From positions 1 to 64,000 of the forward strand of contig NJPS01000020.1 of assembly GCA_002946415.1 (NCBI GenBank): 64,000 nt of DNA, read 5' to 3'. Positions 22,581 to 34,269 of the stretch are shown here, piece after piece. Both the position numbers and the translations under genes were made by a program. Every line of letters starts with the position of its first letter. Within the stretch, counting starts at the first letter, position 1. Origin of the DNA: Rutstroemia sp. NJR-2017a BVV2 (taxonomy: Eukaryota > Ascomycota > Leotiomycetes > Helotiales > Rutstroemiaceae). Below the pieces are notes generated by a model. The model was not told the DNA's origin, did no database searches, and was given only the letters and a program-made list of their open reading frames with translations.

Positions 22581-24230
22581 CTAAACCAACGCCTGCACAT
22601 TCTTCAAATTCTTAAAATTATCCTTCAGATCCCCCTGTTCATCCTCTAACTTCTTCAGATCTTCATATTTCTTCCTCTCGTCCTCTTCACGATCTATATA
22701 TCCATTCTGTACTGTTTTTCCTTTCCCATCTTCATCTGTCGCTTTTCCTTTCCCTTTCCCATCCCCCTCCCCCTCCTCCCCCTCATCCACCACCGCGCTC
22801 TCCCCCCCTTTAAACCTCCCCTCCCTCAAATCCTTCAAATCCTCCACCCCCGCATGATTATCCAGCATGCCCGACTCCCTCCTCCCCTCCGCCAAACTCG
22901 TATTATCGATCAAATCCCTCGCCTTCCTACTCAACCCCCCCGCCTCCATAATGTCCCCCTCCCCAAACCGATCCACCTTCTTACTCATCTCCAACTGCGT
23001 CCTCTCCTCCACGCTCGTGCGCCCCGTCCCAAACACCCTCGCCAGCTCCGCGCACGCCTCTGCGTAGCAGCGATCTGCTTCTTTCGGGAAGCGCAGCGGG
23101 TTGGGTTTTTTATCGAAGGCGTGCGGTACGCAGTTGATGAGTCCGCCTTTGACTGTTTTCCCGACTTCTGGGGACGAGAGACGTTCGCCAAAGGCGACGC
23201 CCTCGGCGTTCAGCATGTCGTATTCACAGGTGTACAGGATAATGTCTTGCGGGTAGGCGTCCCGGAGGAAGCTGTCCGAGGCGGCGGCGGGGGAGAGGTA
23301 CGGGTCGCGGAGGTCGATGGAATCGATGGGGGCCATGTAGGATTCGTCGAAGAGGCGGGTGAGCATGGGGGGGAGGTTTTTCTCAGGGGCGGGATTGGTC
23401 GCGCGTTTGGCTTCGCGGGATTGCGAGAAGTCGGTGGGGGGATAGAAGGATACGATGGCGCAGAGGGTGAGGTCGGGGACGGATTGGGAGATTTCGAGGG
23501 AGGTCGGTTCCAGGGAGGGGATTTTCGCGATCGAGGTGGTGGATTGGTTGCGGGAGGAAGCGTTGAGGGCGTCGCGCGGGGAGAGGAGCACGGAGTTGGA
23601 GGATTGGGTGGAGTTGTAGGTTGGGAGGTTCGGGCGGGAGGAGTTGGTTGGAGGGGGTTGTGAGTCGGCGAGGGTGCGCTTGCCGGCGTCGTTTTTGAGA
23701 TCGTGAAGCATAAGGGGAACGGTAAATGCAAAGTTTCCGCCCGCAGAGAATCCAGATAACGCCATGCGTTGCGGATCTAATCGTAATTCTTCGGCGTGTG
23801 CGGCGAGGTAGATCACAGCATCTGTTCCGTCTTCCACGCCTACGCTGAACGGATGTTCAGGCGCAAGCCGGTACTCCACGCTAACCAACACAGCATCTAC
23901 GTTCTCCAGAACCGTCGCAGCCCATCTCGCATCGTCCGTGCCGGTGCCCAGTGTAAACCCTCCTCCATGGTAATTGACCACGACGGGGAATCGATATTCC
24001 TCTGGGGAATCGTAGTAGGAATTCGGGACGTAGAAGATCAGGTTGAAGTGGCCGCCGCGAGGACATAATCTCGACGGGATTCGGATCTTGAAGTTCGGTC
24101 GTGGTGGCTTGGGGTCAGCGAAGTGGTGGAATTTCATCCCAACGGCCATGAGGCCGCGCCATATTGATGCTTTCATTACCAAAAGCCAGTAAGAGGAATT
24201 AATGCAAGACCTGTCAGATCTTGCTCGCAT
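22581..24230 (-). CDS. Alpha/beta hydrolase (HSL-type, Abhydrolase_3); candidate Erg-Asp hydrolase
   Basis: Single-exon frame of 549 residues. An internal ATG at 24176 (MKASIWRGL) is an alternative start. The oxyanion-hole motif HGGG is at residues 88-91, followed by VSVEYRLAPEHPF. The nucleophile is Ser162 in LSGFSAGGN. Acid and base are probably Asp338 (CEYDML) and His370 (VPHAF). Residues about 184-250 are a disordered lid-like insert, and the last 100 residues are a charged Glu/Lys/Gly tail that is not part of the hydrolase fold. The N-terminus is hydrophobic (YWLLVMKASIWRGLMAVGM), suggesting membrane association. It is the divergent neighbour of ErdS, 2.6 kb away. Since fungi that make Erg-Asp also have an alpha/beta hydrolase (ErdH) that removes the Asp, this is a candidate, by context only. 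Confidence 0.87.
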   Translation of the reverse strand: MRARSDRSCINSSYWLLVMKASIWRGLMAVGMKFHHFADPKPPRPNFKIRIPSRLCPRGGHFNLIFYVPNSYYDSPEEYRFPVVVNYHGGGFTLGTGTDDARWAATVLENVDAVLVSVEYRLAPEHPFSVGVEDGTDAVIYLAAHAEELRLDPQRMALSGFSAGGNFAFTVPLMLHDLKNDAGKRTLADSQPPPTNSSRPNLPTYNSTQSSNSVLLSPRDALNASSRNQSTTSIAKIPSLEPTSLEISQSVPDLTLCAIVSFYPPTDFSQSREAKRATNPAPEKNLPPMLTRLFDESYMAPIDSIDLRDPYLSPAAASDSFLRDAYPQDIILYTCEYDMLNAEGVAFGERLSSPEVGKTVKGGLINCVPHAFDKKPNPLRFPKEADRCYAEACAELARVFGTGRTSVEERTQLEMSKKVDRFGEGDIMEAGGLSRKARDLIDNTSLAEGRRESGMLDNHAGVEDLKDLREGRFKGGESAVVDEGEEGEGDGKGKGKATDEDGKGKTVQNGYIDREEDERKKYEDLKKLEDEQGDLKDNFKNLKNVQALV

Positions 24231-24942
24231 GGAATATGGGGAGGAGAATTAAGAGAAAAAGAACTCTCAGTCCGAGAGAGATTTGAACGACGTAGGTCGA
24301 TATGTAATTGTGGGTTTTACTCAAGGCCCTAGGAAATGTAGGGAGGTAGGGATGAGGATGGTTGTTGTGGTTCCCTTGAGTTTCTAATGCTTTTGCCAGG
24401 TTCCGATATCCTGGGGTGTTTTGAGATAAGGAAAGGGAGGATATATTATGTGGGTAAGGTTGTATATTTGTAGACTGGTACGAGATGTGTACGCAGGGTC
24501 CAGTTGACAGATCCAAGGCTGTGCAACTTTTATTTGTAACACTAGAATCTTGGATTTGGAATAATGTAGCTGTAGTAGATGAAGCGCAGCGAACGGGCAG
24601 CGAACGGGCAACGAAACTGCGGATGAAGTGGCATTGAAGATCGATCCGAATGGCTGGATTGGCCTTCGGTATCGCTTATTTGCAGGGCTCGATAGGAGAA
24701 GGGAGGGGATATATCTAGGTTTAATCCGAGTGTCTGGTTATGGGTTATGTTATGGTGCTGCTGATGGTGCTGCTGGTGTCAGCTATGGTGTGCTAGATTC
24801 GGTGCGAATGATTCCTTCTGTGAGATCCGTACTCCCTCTTCACACCGCGCTGCGAGACACGCGCTGTCCACGCATAGTCTCCTGTTCTCACTATCGTTGG
24901 TCAGGCTGGAAGGGTCCAGATCTGCTAATTTTGGTGGTGTGT

Positions 24943-24975
24943 GGTCTGGGAGACTGGGAGACTGGGAGACTGGGA
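24943..24975. repeat. GAGACTGG octamer tandem repeat
   Basis: About four copies of the 8-bp unit GAGACTGG in direct succession. Confidence 0.8.
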
Positions 24976-25944
24976 ATGGACTCTCCTCTCAGATCTCAGA
25001 ATCCTCTGCAGCTTGATGATTGATAAGAAGAAAGACGTCATCATATGTGGTACCACTTTGCGGGCCCCCACTGCCAACTTTAGGACCTCAACCTCGGTGG
25101 ATCGGACACTCGGGCTCGGAATGTCTAGAGCCGATCCTTGGATGCCGTTGATGCCTCATATTGGGGATTGGAGACTCAGGCTGTCAGGTTGCGGTTTTAT
25201 GCCTGAGTCATTATCAGATTACGCCTCATTTATGAATGAGCAAAGTGGCTGACGCATTACGCCACGTCTTCTTGGCAGGCTGAGGCAGGTACAGGATTTG
25301 CGTGCATCCATTCTCTTCCAAGTTCCATCTCGATGAGCGGTAGTTTTTGAGCAGTACGAAGTAGACCAAGGATTGCGGACATTATCTCCGCCTACTCCAG
25401 TCAGGTATTCAGCTCTTCAGCTATTCTACCTCTCTGCCCTCTGACCTCTCTGACCTTCATTTACCGTGCGGCGCGTACCGTACCAGATTCTCTTTTACCA
25501 ATTACGTCGCCCATCAGTCTTGTTCATTATTTTGATGTCCCAAAGAGGATATACTTAGTTGCATCTATTGCCTTTCCAGAGATCCTCTAACCACCCCGAG
25601 CTTAGATGGCCAAGCCTTTTCTTTTGGCTGCCGTTCATCTGTCTCATTATCCCCCGCCTACCTCCAACTTGTCCAAGACCGCTCAAAAGTGCTTACTTGG
25701 ATGCCCAGTCTAGCCACCGGATACGCTCCACTTATTCATTTCCGACCCAACGATGTCACGATGCCACAGCTAAAATGACGATGCCGAAGTGACTTCTCCA
25801 TACAAAAAAATACCCGCAATGGGCCATGGCCAGATAACGCATTGCTCAAGCATGGATCCTTCCAAGTACGACCGCGCTTCCCTCCAACATTCTGGAGCAC
25901 AACGGGGGCACAAATAATAAAACCATCCCACACTTTGCGTTGGC

Positions 25945-25986
25945 CTGCACTGGTTTGCACTGGTTCGCACTGGTTTGCACTGGTTT
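25945..25986. repeat. 10-bp TGCACTGGTT tandem repeat
   Basis: Four consecutive copies of TGCACTGGTT, one with CGCACTGGTT, at exactly one-helical-turn spacing, about 830 bp upstream of the ErdS start. Confidence 0.85.
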
Positions 25987-26813
25987 TACGCTGCTTGGGA
26001 GGAATATTATAAGGAGGTCTTTGCGATATTTCGTGACTCGTCTGGTTCTCGCCCACGTATGGGTGAAACGGGAAAAGACGAGGGCGACTGACATCATACT
26101 ATGATCATACGAAGTAGCAATAACTAGCTAGGTCCCTTGCTCGGGGAAAATATGGATGCACATCTCATTTAGAGATTCCCCATGTGAAGAATACCAAGTA
26201 ATATTATTATCTATCTCATCCTCCTCCTCGTCCTCCTCCCTCTCATTGTCATCTGCTCTGGATTCTCGACACTTTCAACCCTTCCTCCTCTCTTGCTTAC
26301 CACCCAGTAACGCCTCAAAACTCCGAATACCCTCTTGTTTTGTTTTGTTTGTTTGCTGTTGGTTGGTTTGTTCGTCTCTTCCTAACAAGCTCAGCCCAGC
26401 CCAGCCCGCCCAGCCAGCTTACTTTCCTCACTCCCGCGATCGCCCTTCTCGCCTTGCACCTCAAGTCCCGTACTCCGAAAACTCTTTTTTCCCTATTAAC
26501 TCCGGATATTCCGTCGACGAATCCAATCAGGCCGCTGTATGCCCGCTGACTGACCCAATATATCCAACCTACCGGCATTCTGCGCTTGGTGCATGCGATA
26601 AAAAGGTACACCACTGCCTCCGATTAATCATCTAATTGCATCTGCATCTGCATTTCGTATTTGCCTTTTAAGTTTGCTCTACTACAAATATTGCGAAAAC
26701 GGCGTGCACATAGAATCTTATTTCTTCTCGGGTTTTCGAACCACCCCTCCAACTCTCGACGAGCACCTACAACACAATCACTTCTCGAAAGATCATTAAC
26801 TGGTGATCCCAAA

Positions 26814-29800
26814 ATGTCTTTCATCAAGAGGCGCCTCAGTAAATTGAAGCCTCACTTTGGTGAAAGCAACAACAATTCGAGCACGGAGAGTGTTCCAGGA
26901 AAAGATGGAGCCGATTCTTCTACCGACGCCTCTGGAATCCTCAATGCTGCAAATATCAATGGAGCACAAACTCCCGAACGATCAGACTCTCGCCGCCAGA
27001 GTCGCGAGAGAAGGAGCATGGACAAGGAACGTGCAAAAGAGCAGCACAAGAAGAAACAATCTTTGGCAAGAATCGAAGATGAGAAGTTCTTAAAAGAGGG
27101 CCCAGAGGTTCTCACCAAACTTTACAGACCATACAGTATGATTCAGAGTAAACACTGGAGACACGAACAGAGAGCTTTGTTCAAGGACATCAATTGGGCT
27201 GGTAAGTAGCCATTTACGGCTCGCTCTTGCGCATTTTGCTAATTCCCCACAGAAATGGATGGCCAAGTTATCAGCTTCAGAGCAAGAATGCACACTTTAC
27301 GTCGAATGTCGGCGAAATTGGTATTCATCGTTTTCCGTCAACAAACAATCACCATTCAAGGTGTTCTGCAAAGCTTCAAGCCACATGAAGAGCTAGGCGG
27401 TAAGTGTTTACCTCGCTTCTCGGGTAGAGTTTATGCGAATAGCAGCTAATGGTGGGGGTTCCGTAGAACACGGCACAATTTCCGAGCAGATGGTACGAAC
27501 TGTTGAACATTATCCCGTCGAAACAATTGTTGTGGCACATGCCAAAATCCGAAAGGCCGTCCAGACCGTCAAAAATGCCGCCGTTCACGATTACGAATTG
27601 GAGGTGTATGAAATTCACAGAGTCACCGAATTGACTGAGCACGTACCTTTCACCGTTTACGATGCTGAGAATATCAACAGAGAAAAGGATGATTTTGATG
27701 GTGAAGGTGAAGGTGAAGGGTCGGACAGTCACGATGATACGACATCTCCCACGCCTAGCCAGCCAATGTCTCCTATTTCTGTAGATACTCCCAAAGACAA
27801 CACTCGGGCTTCCTCTGATCTTGCACGCCATGCGTTTGCACGTCTTGCAAATGACAGCACATTGGAGAGCAGAAGTAAGTCAAATGTTTCCCCTGGAGTA
27901 TGTGTATCTAATACTAATCGTAAATAGCGAGCGTGGATACCAAGCGTCATCAAGAGCGATCTCTGCCGCAAAGAGTACGACTGAACAACAGAATTGTTGA
28001 TCTTCGAACGACCCCTGCCCAAGCGATTTTCCGTATCCAGTCTGGAATTTGCAACCTTTTCCGAACATACCTCGACGGCCAAGGATTTATCGAAATTCAT
28101 ACCCCCAAATTACAAGGAGGAGCGACCGAGTCTGGAGCAACAGTTTTCGAGCTCAACTACTTTGGACGACCTGCCTTTTTGGCCCAATCTCCACAATTGG
28201 CTAAGCAGATGTGTATTGCAGCTGATTTCGAGAGAGTTTACGAGATTGGTGCGGTTTTCCGTGCTGAAGATAGTAACACCCCTCGCCATTTGACGGAATA
28301 CACTGGTTTGGATCTTGAGATGGCTCTTGAAGAGCATTATCATGAGGCCTTGACCCTTATTGATGGAATGTTCAAAAACCTCTGGAAGGGAATTTATGAA
28401 CGCTATCAACCAGAAATTGAACTCATTGACAAATTCTACCCACACACCAAGGTTGAATGGCTCGAGGAGACACCAAGAATTCCATTCGCTCAAGGTGTTC
28501 AGATGCTTATCGATGATGGCTGGGTTGATGAAGATGGAAACCCCCCTTCTCCATTGGAGGATTTAGCAACTCGTGCTGAAATCAGATTGGGTGCATTGGT
28601 CAAGGAGAAGTATCACACCGATTACTACATTCTAGACAAGTTCCCCGCCTCCGTCCGTCCATTCTACACCATGCCAGATCCAGAGGATGATCGATACACA
28701 AACTCTTTCGATATTTTCATGCGTGGTCAAGAAATCTTGACTGGTGGTCAGCGTATTCATGATGCTACTTTCTTGGAGAAGCGCATGAAGCAAAAGGGCA
28801 TTAAGCCAGACAGCATGGTTGAGTATCTTGAAGGTTTCAGATGGGGAGCACCACCTCACGCTGGTTGTGGTATTGGACTCGAACGTCTGACTTACCTCTT
28901 CCTCAGTCTTGGAAACATCCGACTCGCCTCCCTTTTCCCACGTGATCCCAAATCGCTTCCCGCCAAACCTCCTGCGCTTGCTCTTCGACACGAGGAAGCT
29001 TCTACGCTCAACCCACCATGGGAAGGTGAAGTTACCGATACCGCTCAACTTCAACCTTTGGAGAAATTGATCGCCAACTATGGTGATGCAGCCAATACTT
29101 CATGGCTTGATGAGCGTTACAAGGTCTGGAGACATCCGTCAACCGGAGCGGCTCAAGGTTACGTTGTTCACAACAATTTCGCCATCGTTGTTGGTGAGCC
29201 ACTTTGTGCCAAATCACAAGCTCCTCAAGTTATCTCCGCTTTCCTTCATTACCTCAACACCGAACACAAGAGTCTCAAGCCCATCTGGATGATTATCAGT
29301 TCCCGAACCGAAGAATATCTTGGCGAGAAATTCGGTTGGCGTACATTGTCCCCAGCAGCAGAAGAACGTGCTGATCCACGCAACAATCCCGCTGCTAAAG
29401 ATAAGGATCTCGAACGTAAGGTCCGCCACGCCGAAAAAGAAGGTGTCAAACTCCAAACCATCCCCTTCACCGAACGACCATCGCCTGAATTCAAAGCCAA
29501 GGTCGACGAACGTGTCAAGGACTGGCAAAACAACCGCAAGGGAACCCAAGTCCATCTCACCGAGATCCGTCCCTGGGTCGACGAAGAACACCGCCGCTAC
29601 TTCTTCGCCCAAGGCCCCGAAGGTACCATCCACGCTATCTGCGTTCTCCACCAACTCTCCCCCGAAAACGGCTACCAAGTCAAATTCTCCCTCGAGTTCC
29701 CCAACGCCCCCTCGGGTACCTCGGAGTCGCTGCTCCTGTACTCGATGAAGCAGCTCACGGCCACAGAACCGGATGTCCAGCGCATCACCTTTGGTACAGG

Positions 29801-30020
29801 CGCGCAACCCACGATTGAGGGCGGTAGGAATCTGGGCAAACATCGCATCAAGGCCCTGAAGAAGGCGTATGAGACGATTGTTAAACAGGCGAGGTTGTTG
29901 GGGAAGAGCGAGTTTAGGGAGAAGATGGGCACATGGAATGATAGTGTTTATGTGGCGTATCCGAGGGGTGGGTTGGGTGCGAGTGGGATTAGAGCGTTGA
30001 TGGGGTTCTTGGAGGAGTAG
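26814..30020 (+). CDS. erdS: Ergosteryl-3beta-O-L-aspartate synthase: AspRS fused to DUF2156
   Basis: Four exons, 26814-27201, 27253-27399, 27467-27874 and 27928-30020, giving 1011 residues. After a basic 75-residue leader comes the class IIb anticodon-binding OB fold (VISFRARMHTLRRMSAKLVF), an acidic Ser/Pro insert, then the catalytic AspRS core: motif 2 FRAEDSNTPRHLTEYTGLDLE near residue 424, TGGQRIHD near 587 and motif 3 GCGIGLERL near 628. Residues about 691-1011 form a second domain like the bacterial MprF/LysX transferase DUF2156 (GYVVHNNFAIVVGEPLC, IHAICVLHQLS, SLEFPNAP, WNDSVYVAYPRGG). This fusion is the described fungal ErdS: it charges tRNA-Asp and passes Asp to the 3-OH of ergosterol. 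A separate housekeeping AspRS should exist elsewhere. The C-terminal part is more GC-rich at codon third positions. Confidence 0.95.
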
Positions 30021-30798
30021 ATTAATAATGGGGGGTGATGAATAAATGGATGGATGGATAGATGCCTTAGAGTAATAGGGTAGGGTAGGGTAGTAATATT
30101 TGCTGGTCATATTGTCGTTTTGGACAGGGGGGAGAGAGGGATAGGGATTGATGGATTGATTATAAAGATACCTTTTTTCTTTTTTCTCGATTTCCTTTTC
30201 GCTTTTAGTGGTTGATGGTTATATTTATTTTATGATGAAATATTATACATATTATTGACTTCACTTGACCTGGCTTTGAATGAGGATTTGAATTCGACTT
30301 GACTTGACTTGACTGGACTGGACTTAACGTGACTGTTTGGTATAACTTAACTTGACTTGACTTGTAAAGGAATGAATTTCCATCCAAACATCAAATGAAT
30401 CGCCAGGAAGCCAAGAGAGGGAAAGGTGATTGATACGGTAGAACCATAACTACACTATATCACGTAATATAATATAACATAACATGATCTAATACCCAAA
30501 GAAACTTATGATCTGATACATAAGCTAACTCATTATTATTTTGTTTTATTTATTCTCTAGAATACTCGTACTGTAGGTAATACGATCGATCGTGACAGGA
30601 AGGGAATAGCTCTATGCTAAGTTGCTTGCTATTTCCGACAGTGCAGGAAAAGTTCAGATCAAAGGGGAATACCAATATCAATATCAATACCAAAACGCCT
30701 GCCTCCTGTTTTCGCCGATTCCATTGCATTGAATTCCATGGCATCCCACCCCCAAATCAACGAACCCACTGCCCCTCCCCTATTCCCCCTCCCCACCC
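30021..30798. other. Convergent intergenic region, erdS / POL3
   Basis: A 778-bp AT-rich gap holding both 3' UTRs. It includes a GGATGGATGGATA run right after the erdS stop and the ACTTG array listed separately. No gene is seen. Confidence 0.6.
30293..30367. repeat. ACTTG pentanucleotide arrays
   Basis: Two blocks of tandem ACTTG units (about 30297-30325 and 30343-30367), with some ACTGG and ACTTA variants, lie 280 bp past the erdS stop. Confidence 0.8.
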
Positions 30799-33700
30799 CT
30801 ACCAAGCCGCCTCATCCCCATCAAACCTCGCCAACTCCTTCCCCGCATCCTCGACGTCCTTCTTCGCCTTCATGCGCATGTAAAAAATGGGACAATCCTT
30901 ACTACTGCAAATCACCTCACAATGCATACTCCCCTGACACCTCTGACACTGCGTCCACAGCCTCCCGAACCGCACCTCCAGCTCGCTGACTTTCCCCAAC
31001 TGCTTCTGATACATCTCCCCGATCCGCGGCGCGCAGTCTGCGCATACCGCTCCCTTCGCTTCTTGCGCCGAGACGAGCGGTTTCTTACAGGACATGCACG
31101 TCGCGGTCTTCTTCGCGAATTTCATGAGTCCGCCCACGGACGGCGCAGCCACAGAAATGGAGCGCGTATGCGCGCCCGCCAGGAGGGAGTTTGCTTTAGT
31201 TTCGCCGAGGATGGGCTCGAAGATGCGGGCAAGCGGCTTCGCGAGCTGGTTGTCGAGGTAGTATTTCGTATCGATGGGGACATTGTGCTCGAGGACGAAG
31301 AGCGGGTCTTCGGAGCGTTCGAAGTTTTTGGCGCCAGCGGAGCCCTTGATGATGACGTAGGCGACGCGGTCGCCGAGGGTGGGGGCCGAGCCGGCGTCGC
31401 GCTTCTTCATGCGCTCGGCGAGCTCGACGTGCGCTTGTTTGGCCGTGTAGTCGGCTTTGGCGAGGGCTTTGGTGATGACGAGTTTGGACATGTCGATTTT
31501 GTTTTGGAGGAGGTCGGAGATGGTTTCTTTGACGTAGCTGCGGGGGAGGGGTGGGTTAGTATGTTGAGGTAGGGGGATTGGGGGGGGGAGCTTACTCTTG
31601 GGCGCCTTGCACGTCACGGTCGATTAGGATCATTCTTAGCACGGTCTCGATGACAGTTTGTACCAGGCGGCAGTTATCACGACGGACTGTTTCGATACCC
31701 TTTGTGTCCATCTTGTCGTACTTATCAGGATTCGTCCAGTACAAGCCCGCATATCTCTTCTTGTTGATGAGAAGATACGGGAAGTATACCTTCTCGAACT
31801 CCAACTTGATAGGCTTGATGAATTTAGACGAAACATACTGCGCAGCTTCTTCTCCCAATTTCATCACGTCAGCCAAATCCTTCACGCCAAACTTCACCAT
31901 GACGGAATCAGTATCACCATAGATGACCTGAGCATCATGAGAGTACCCATTAGCGATGGTGTATTTCGCTTCCACTTCAACTTTGGTCTTTTCAATCATC
32001 TGACGACCATAACTGGTCGTACTGCTAGCAATCTCCAAACAAGGCAGCTTCCCTACAGTAGCACCCGTCAAGCCGTAAACACTGTTGGCGCTAATTTTCA
32101 ACGCAAGCTGACGACCGTTCAGCACGGCCTTCTTGAATGGATCTGTTTCGACCGCAAGTTCCCTCTTGGCTTGTTTTCTTGCGGTCAACAATTCTTCCAG
32201 AATTTGGGCCAGGAGACCTTTTCGTTGCTTCGTTGTGACAAACAGATCGCCGTTGGGTGTGACAATGTAATCTTCATCCTTCTTCAGGTTGAGTTTTTCC
32301 ACCACGTCCTTTTTGAGAAGAGTCGTGTAGCAGAGATTGTGTGCTTGGATAATACTCGGGTACAGAGATGCGAAATCAAGAGTAGCAATCGGCACATCGT
32401 AGTATCCTCTCGTGGGCTCGATGACCGTAGCACCTTCATATTGTTCGTCCGATGATGCACCTTGGAAGTTGGGGATGACTAGTTTTTGTTCGAGAGCTTT
32501 TCGGAACAGTTGACTAACAAACTTGACTTGTTGACCACGTGATAGCAGGAAATTGAATGGCACTCCTGTGACTCTAGCCATCTCAGTGTAGTTTTCGAGA
32601 CAAGACAATTTATCCATCAAACGTTGAGGTAGGTATGCATCTTTCAAACAATAGACCGCCAATCTTCGTCGAGACTCGGGTGTTCCGTTGAACAGTTCTG
32701 TGATCATGGTATGGTGAACATCTTCCTTTTGCTCTCCAAGGAACTGGGCGCAGACAGAATTCAACGTATAACTTCTGAGGTGGTGATCTCGTTGAACCAG
32801 TTGTAACAGATCCAGTTGTAATCGCCCGTTTGTGTTTGTCGCTTTGCTATCTCGACTACCCATTTGCTTACTCGAAAAGTTGGTGGGTTTAGCTTCTGAT
32901 CTCTTGGACTTCAGGCGAGTCCACTGGGCAAAGTCTTTTACTTTCAAATGGTCTGCTCGATCAAGGAGGTAGGGAAAATCGAAATTGGCAATATTGTAAC
33001 CAATGATGATATCTGGATCGACTTCCTCGAGGAAATCCCTCCACTTCGACAACATCGTCTCTTCCTTGGCGAACTCAAAAATCTTTGTATTGACAATCAA
33101 ACTCGTAGTGTCAAGACAAAACACATTTCGCACGAACGGCTTCTTCTCTCCATAACGGGTGACGATATTGGCGATTTGAATGACAGGATCTTGGTTAGCT
33201 TCGGGGAAAACACCTTTGCGACCAGCGCACTCGATGTCGAAAGAAAGGATACGAAGGGGCGCCATCTTCGCCCATTCGCCTTCGGGTTTGTGTGCGATTA
33301 AATCTCGGTATGTGACCCATGCCTCGATCTGGCAGTTCGACTGTTTTTCGTGCTCTGGTATCATTGCATACTTCTTCGCCTCTACTTCAACCCAAGACAT
33401 ACCGGAAATCTACAGGTGTTAGCGGAGTACTACCAACACGAGAATAGATCTCATTCTCACCTTAACATCAATCATAAATCGTAATACATATTGAATGCTA
33501 TCAAACGTCAAAATTCCACTACCATCATTCTTCCACATTCCTTTCCAGTTCGCATTTCCTCCTTCGATCGTTGTCCTCACTTTGTTTATATGTTTCGGAT
33601 CTGTGACTGTAATTTTGATATATGCATGTTGCTGATTCCCCGAAAATCCATATAAATTCTCTCGCATCACAATTCCGCATGATCTGATAGCAGGAGTGTG

Positions 33701-34269
33701 TAATGCGAGCTGAGTCTCTAGATACATCTTGAAGGGTTCGCAATCTCGCGGCGTAAAGTTAACGGGCGCTGCGACGTAAAGGTAGTGAAGGAAATCCGTG
33801 ACATGGAGCATCACAGAGTGGCCAGTCTAGTCAAATCGTCAGTTATTTTCTGCGCGAAAGCTGGAAGAGTGCTTGCCTCAGTGACACCAAACAGCTTCAC
33901 CGTTGCCTTTCCACCGTGTAGAGTTCCCTCCTCGCATTCGATTTGTTGAAATGTCAGATTATCGCTGTCTGGATTGAAATCTGATAGATCTGGTCGTGCC
34001 CATTCTTGATCCTTCTCTGAATTGTGCTTCTTCAACCCGGCCATATCCTGCGTCATCTTCTCTAAGACTTCGGTTTCGAAATGACTTGGCTGACTAGAGC
34101 CCAATTTTCCCTTTGCCCCATTTTGCGAGCTCTTGAATCTCGTGGCAGGCGATGAGAAGGTCTCAATCTTTCGTTTCTTCATGGACGGAGGGGAGGAGGG
34201 GATGTTGCTCTGCTGAACATTCTTAACTTCACCCAGAATTCGTTTCTGCGGAACTCTTGATGGCGCCAT
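30799..34269 (-). CDS. POL3: DNA polymerase delta catalytic subunit
   Basis: Four exons: 34269-33877, 33826-33461, 33409-31596 and 31537-30799, giving 1103 residues, matching yeast Pol3 (1097). The in-frame ATG at 34338 would add 23 residues not expected in the family. Visible exonuclease motifs are [10 protein letters not shown] (Exo I), [13 protein letters not shown] (Exo II) and YCLKDAYLP (Exo III). Polymerase motifs are DFASLYPSI (A), KISANSVYG (B) and YGDTDS (C). The C-terminus has CysA ([12 protein letters not shown]) and CysB ([19 protein letters not shown]), which holds the 4Fe-4S cluster and binds the B subunit. This is the lagging-strand replicase with proofreading. The first intron (33827-33876) uses a GC donor, GAG|GCAAGC. 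Confidence 0.97.

Larger units (their letters stand above)
24231..26813. promoter_or_regulatory. Long divergent intergenic region, hydrolase / ErdS
   Basis: 2.6 kb with no supported coding frame. Two short tandem arrays lie inside and are listed separately. A leftward 100-codon frame at 24214-24516 ends in a hydrophobic stretch (VLFLLILLPIF) just before the hydrolase start. It could be an upstream exon, but I found no splice that joins it cleanly. The 26150-26800 part is T/C-rich and probably the ErdS 5' leader. Confidence 0.5.

Noticed and set aside
22854..23663. 269-codon + strand frame
   Set aside because: It is antisense to the alpha/beta hydrolase, which has a full catalytic set. The open antisense frame follows from GC-rich third positions.
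24214..24516. Hydrophobic leftward frame as an upstream exon of the hydrolase
   Set aside because: It ends in a stop overlapping the hydrolase start, and no donor/acceptor pair joins it in frame that I could find.
25945..25986. CRISPR-like direct repeats
   Set aside because: Units are contiguous without spacers and the genome is eukaryotic; it is a simple tandem repeat.
29214..30110. 298-codon minus-strand frame under erdS
   Set aside because: Shadow of the DUF2156 part of ErdS; no independent motif.
30241..30398. Possible second tRNA near the ACTTG arrays
   Set aside because: No A/B box pair or cloverleaf could be formed; the pattern is only pentamer repeats.
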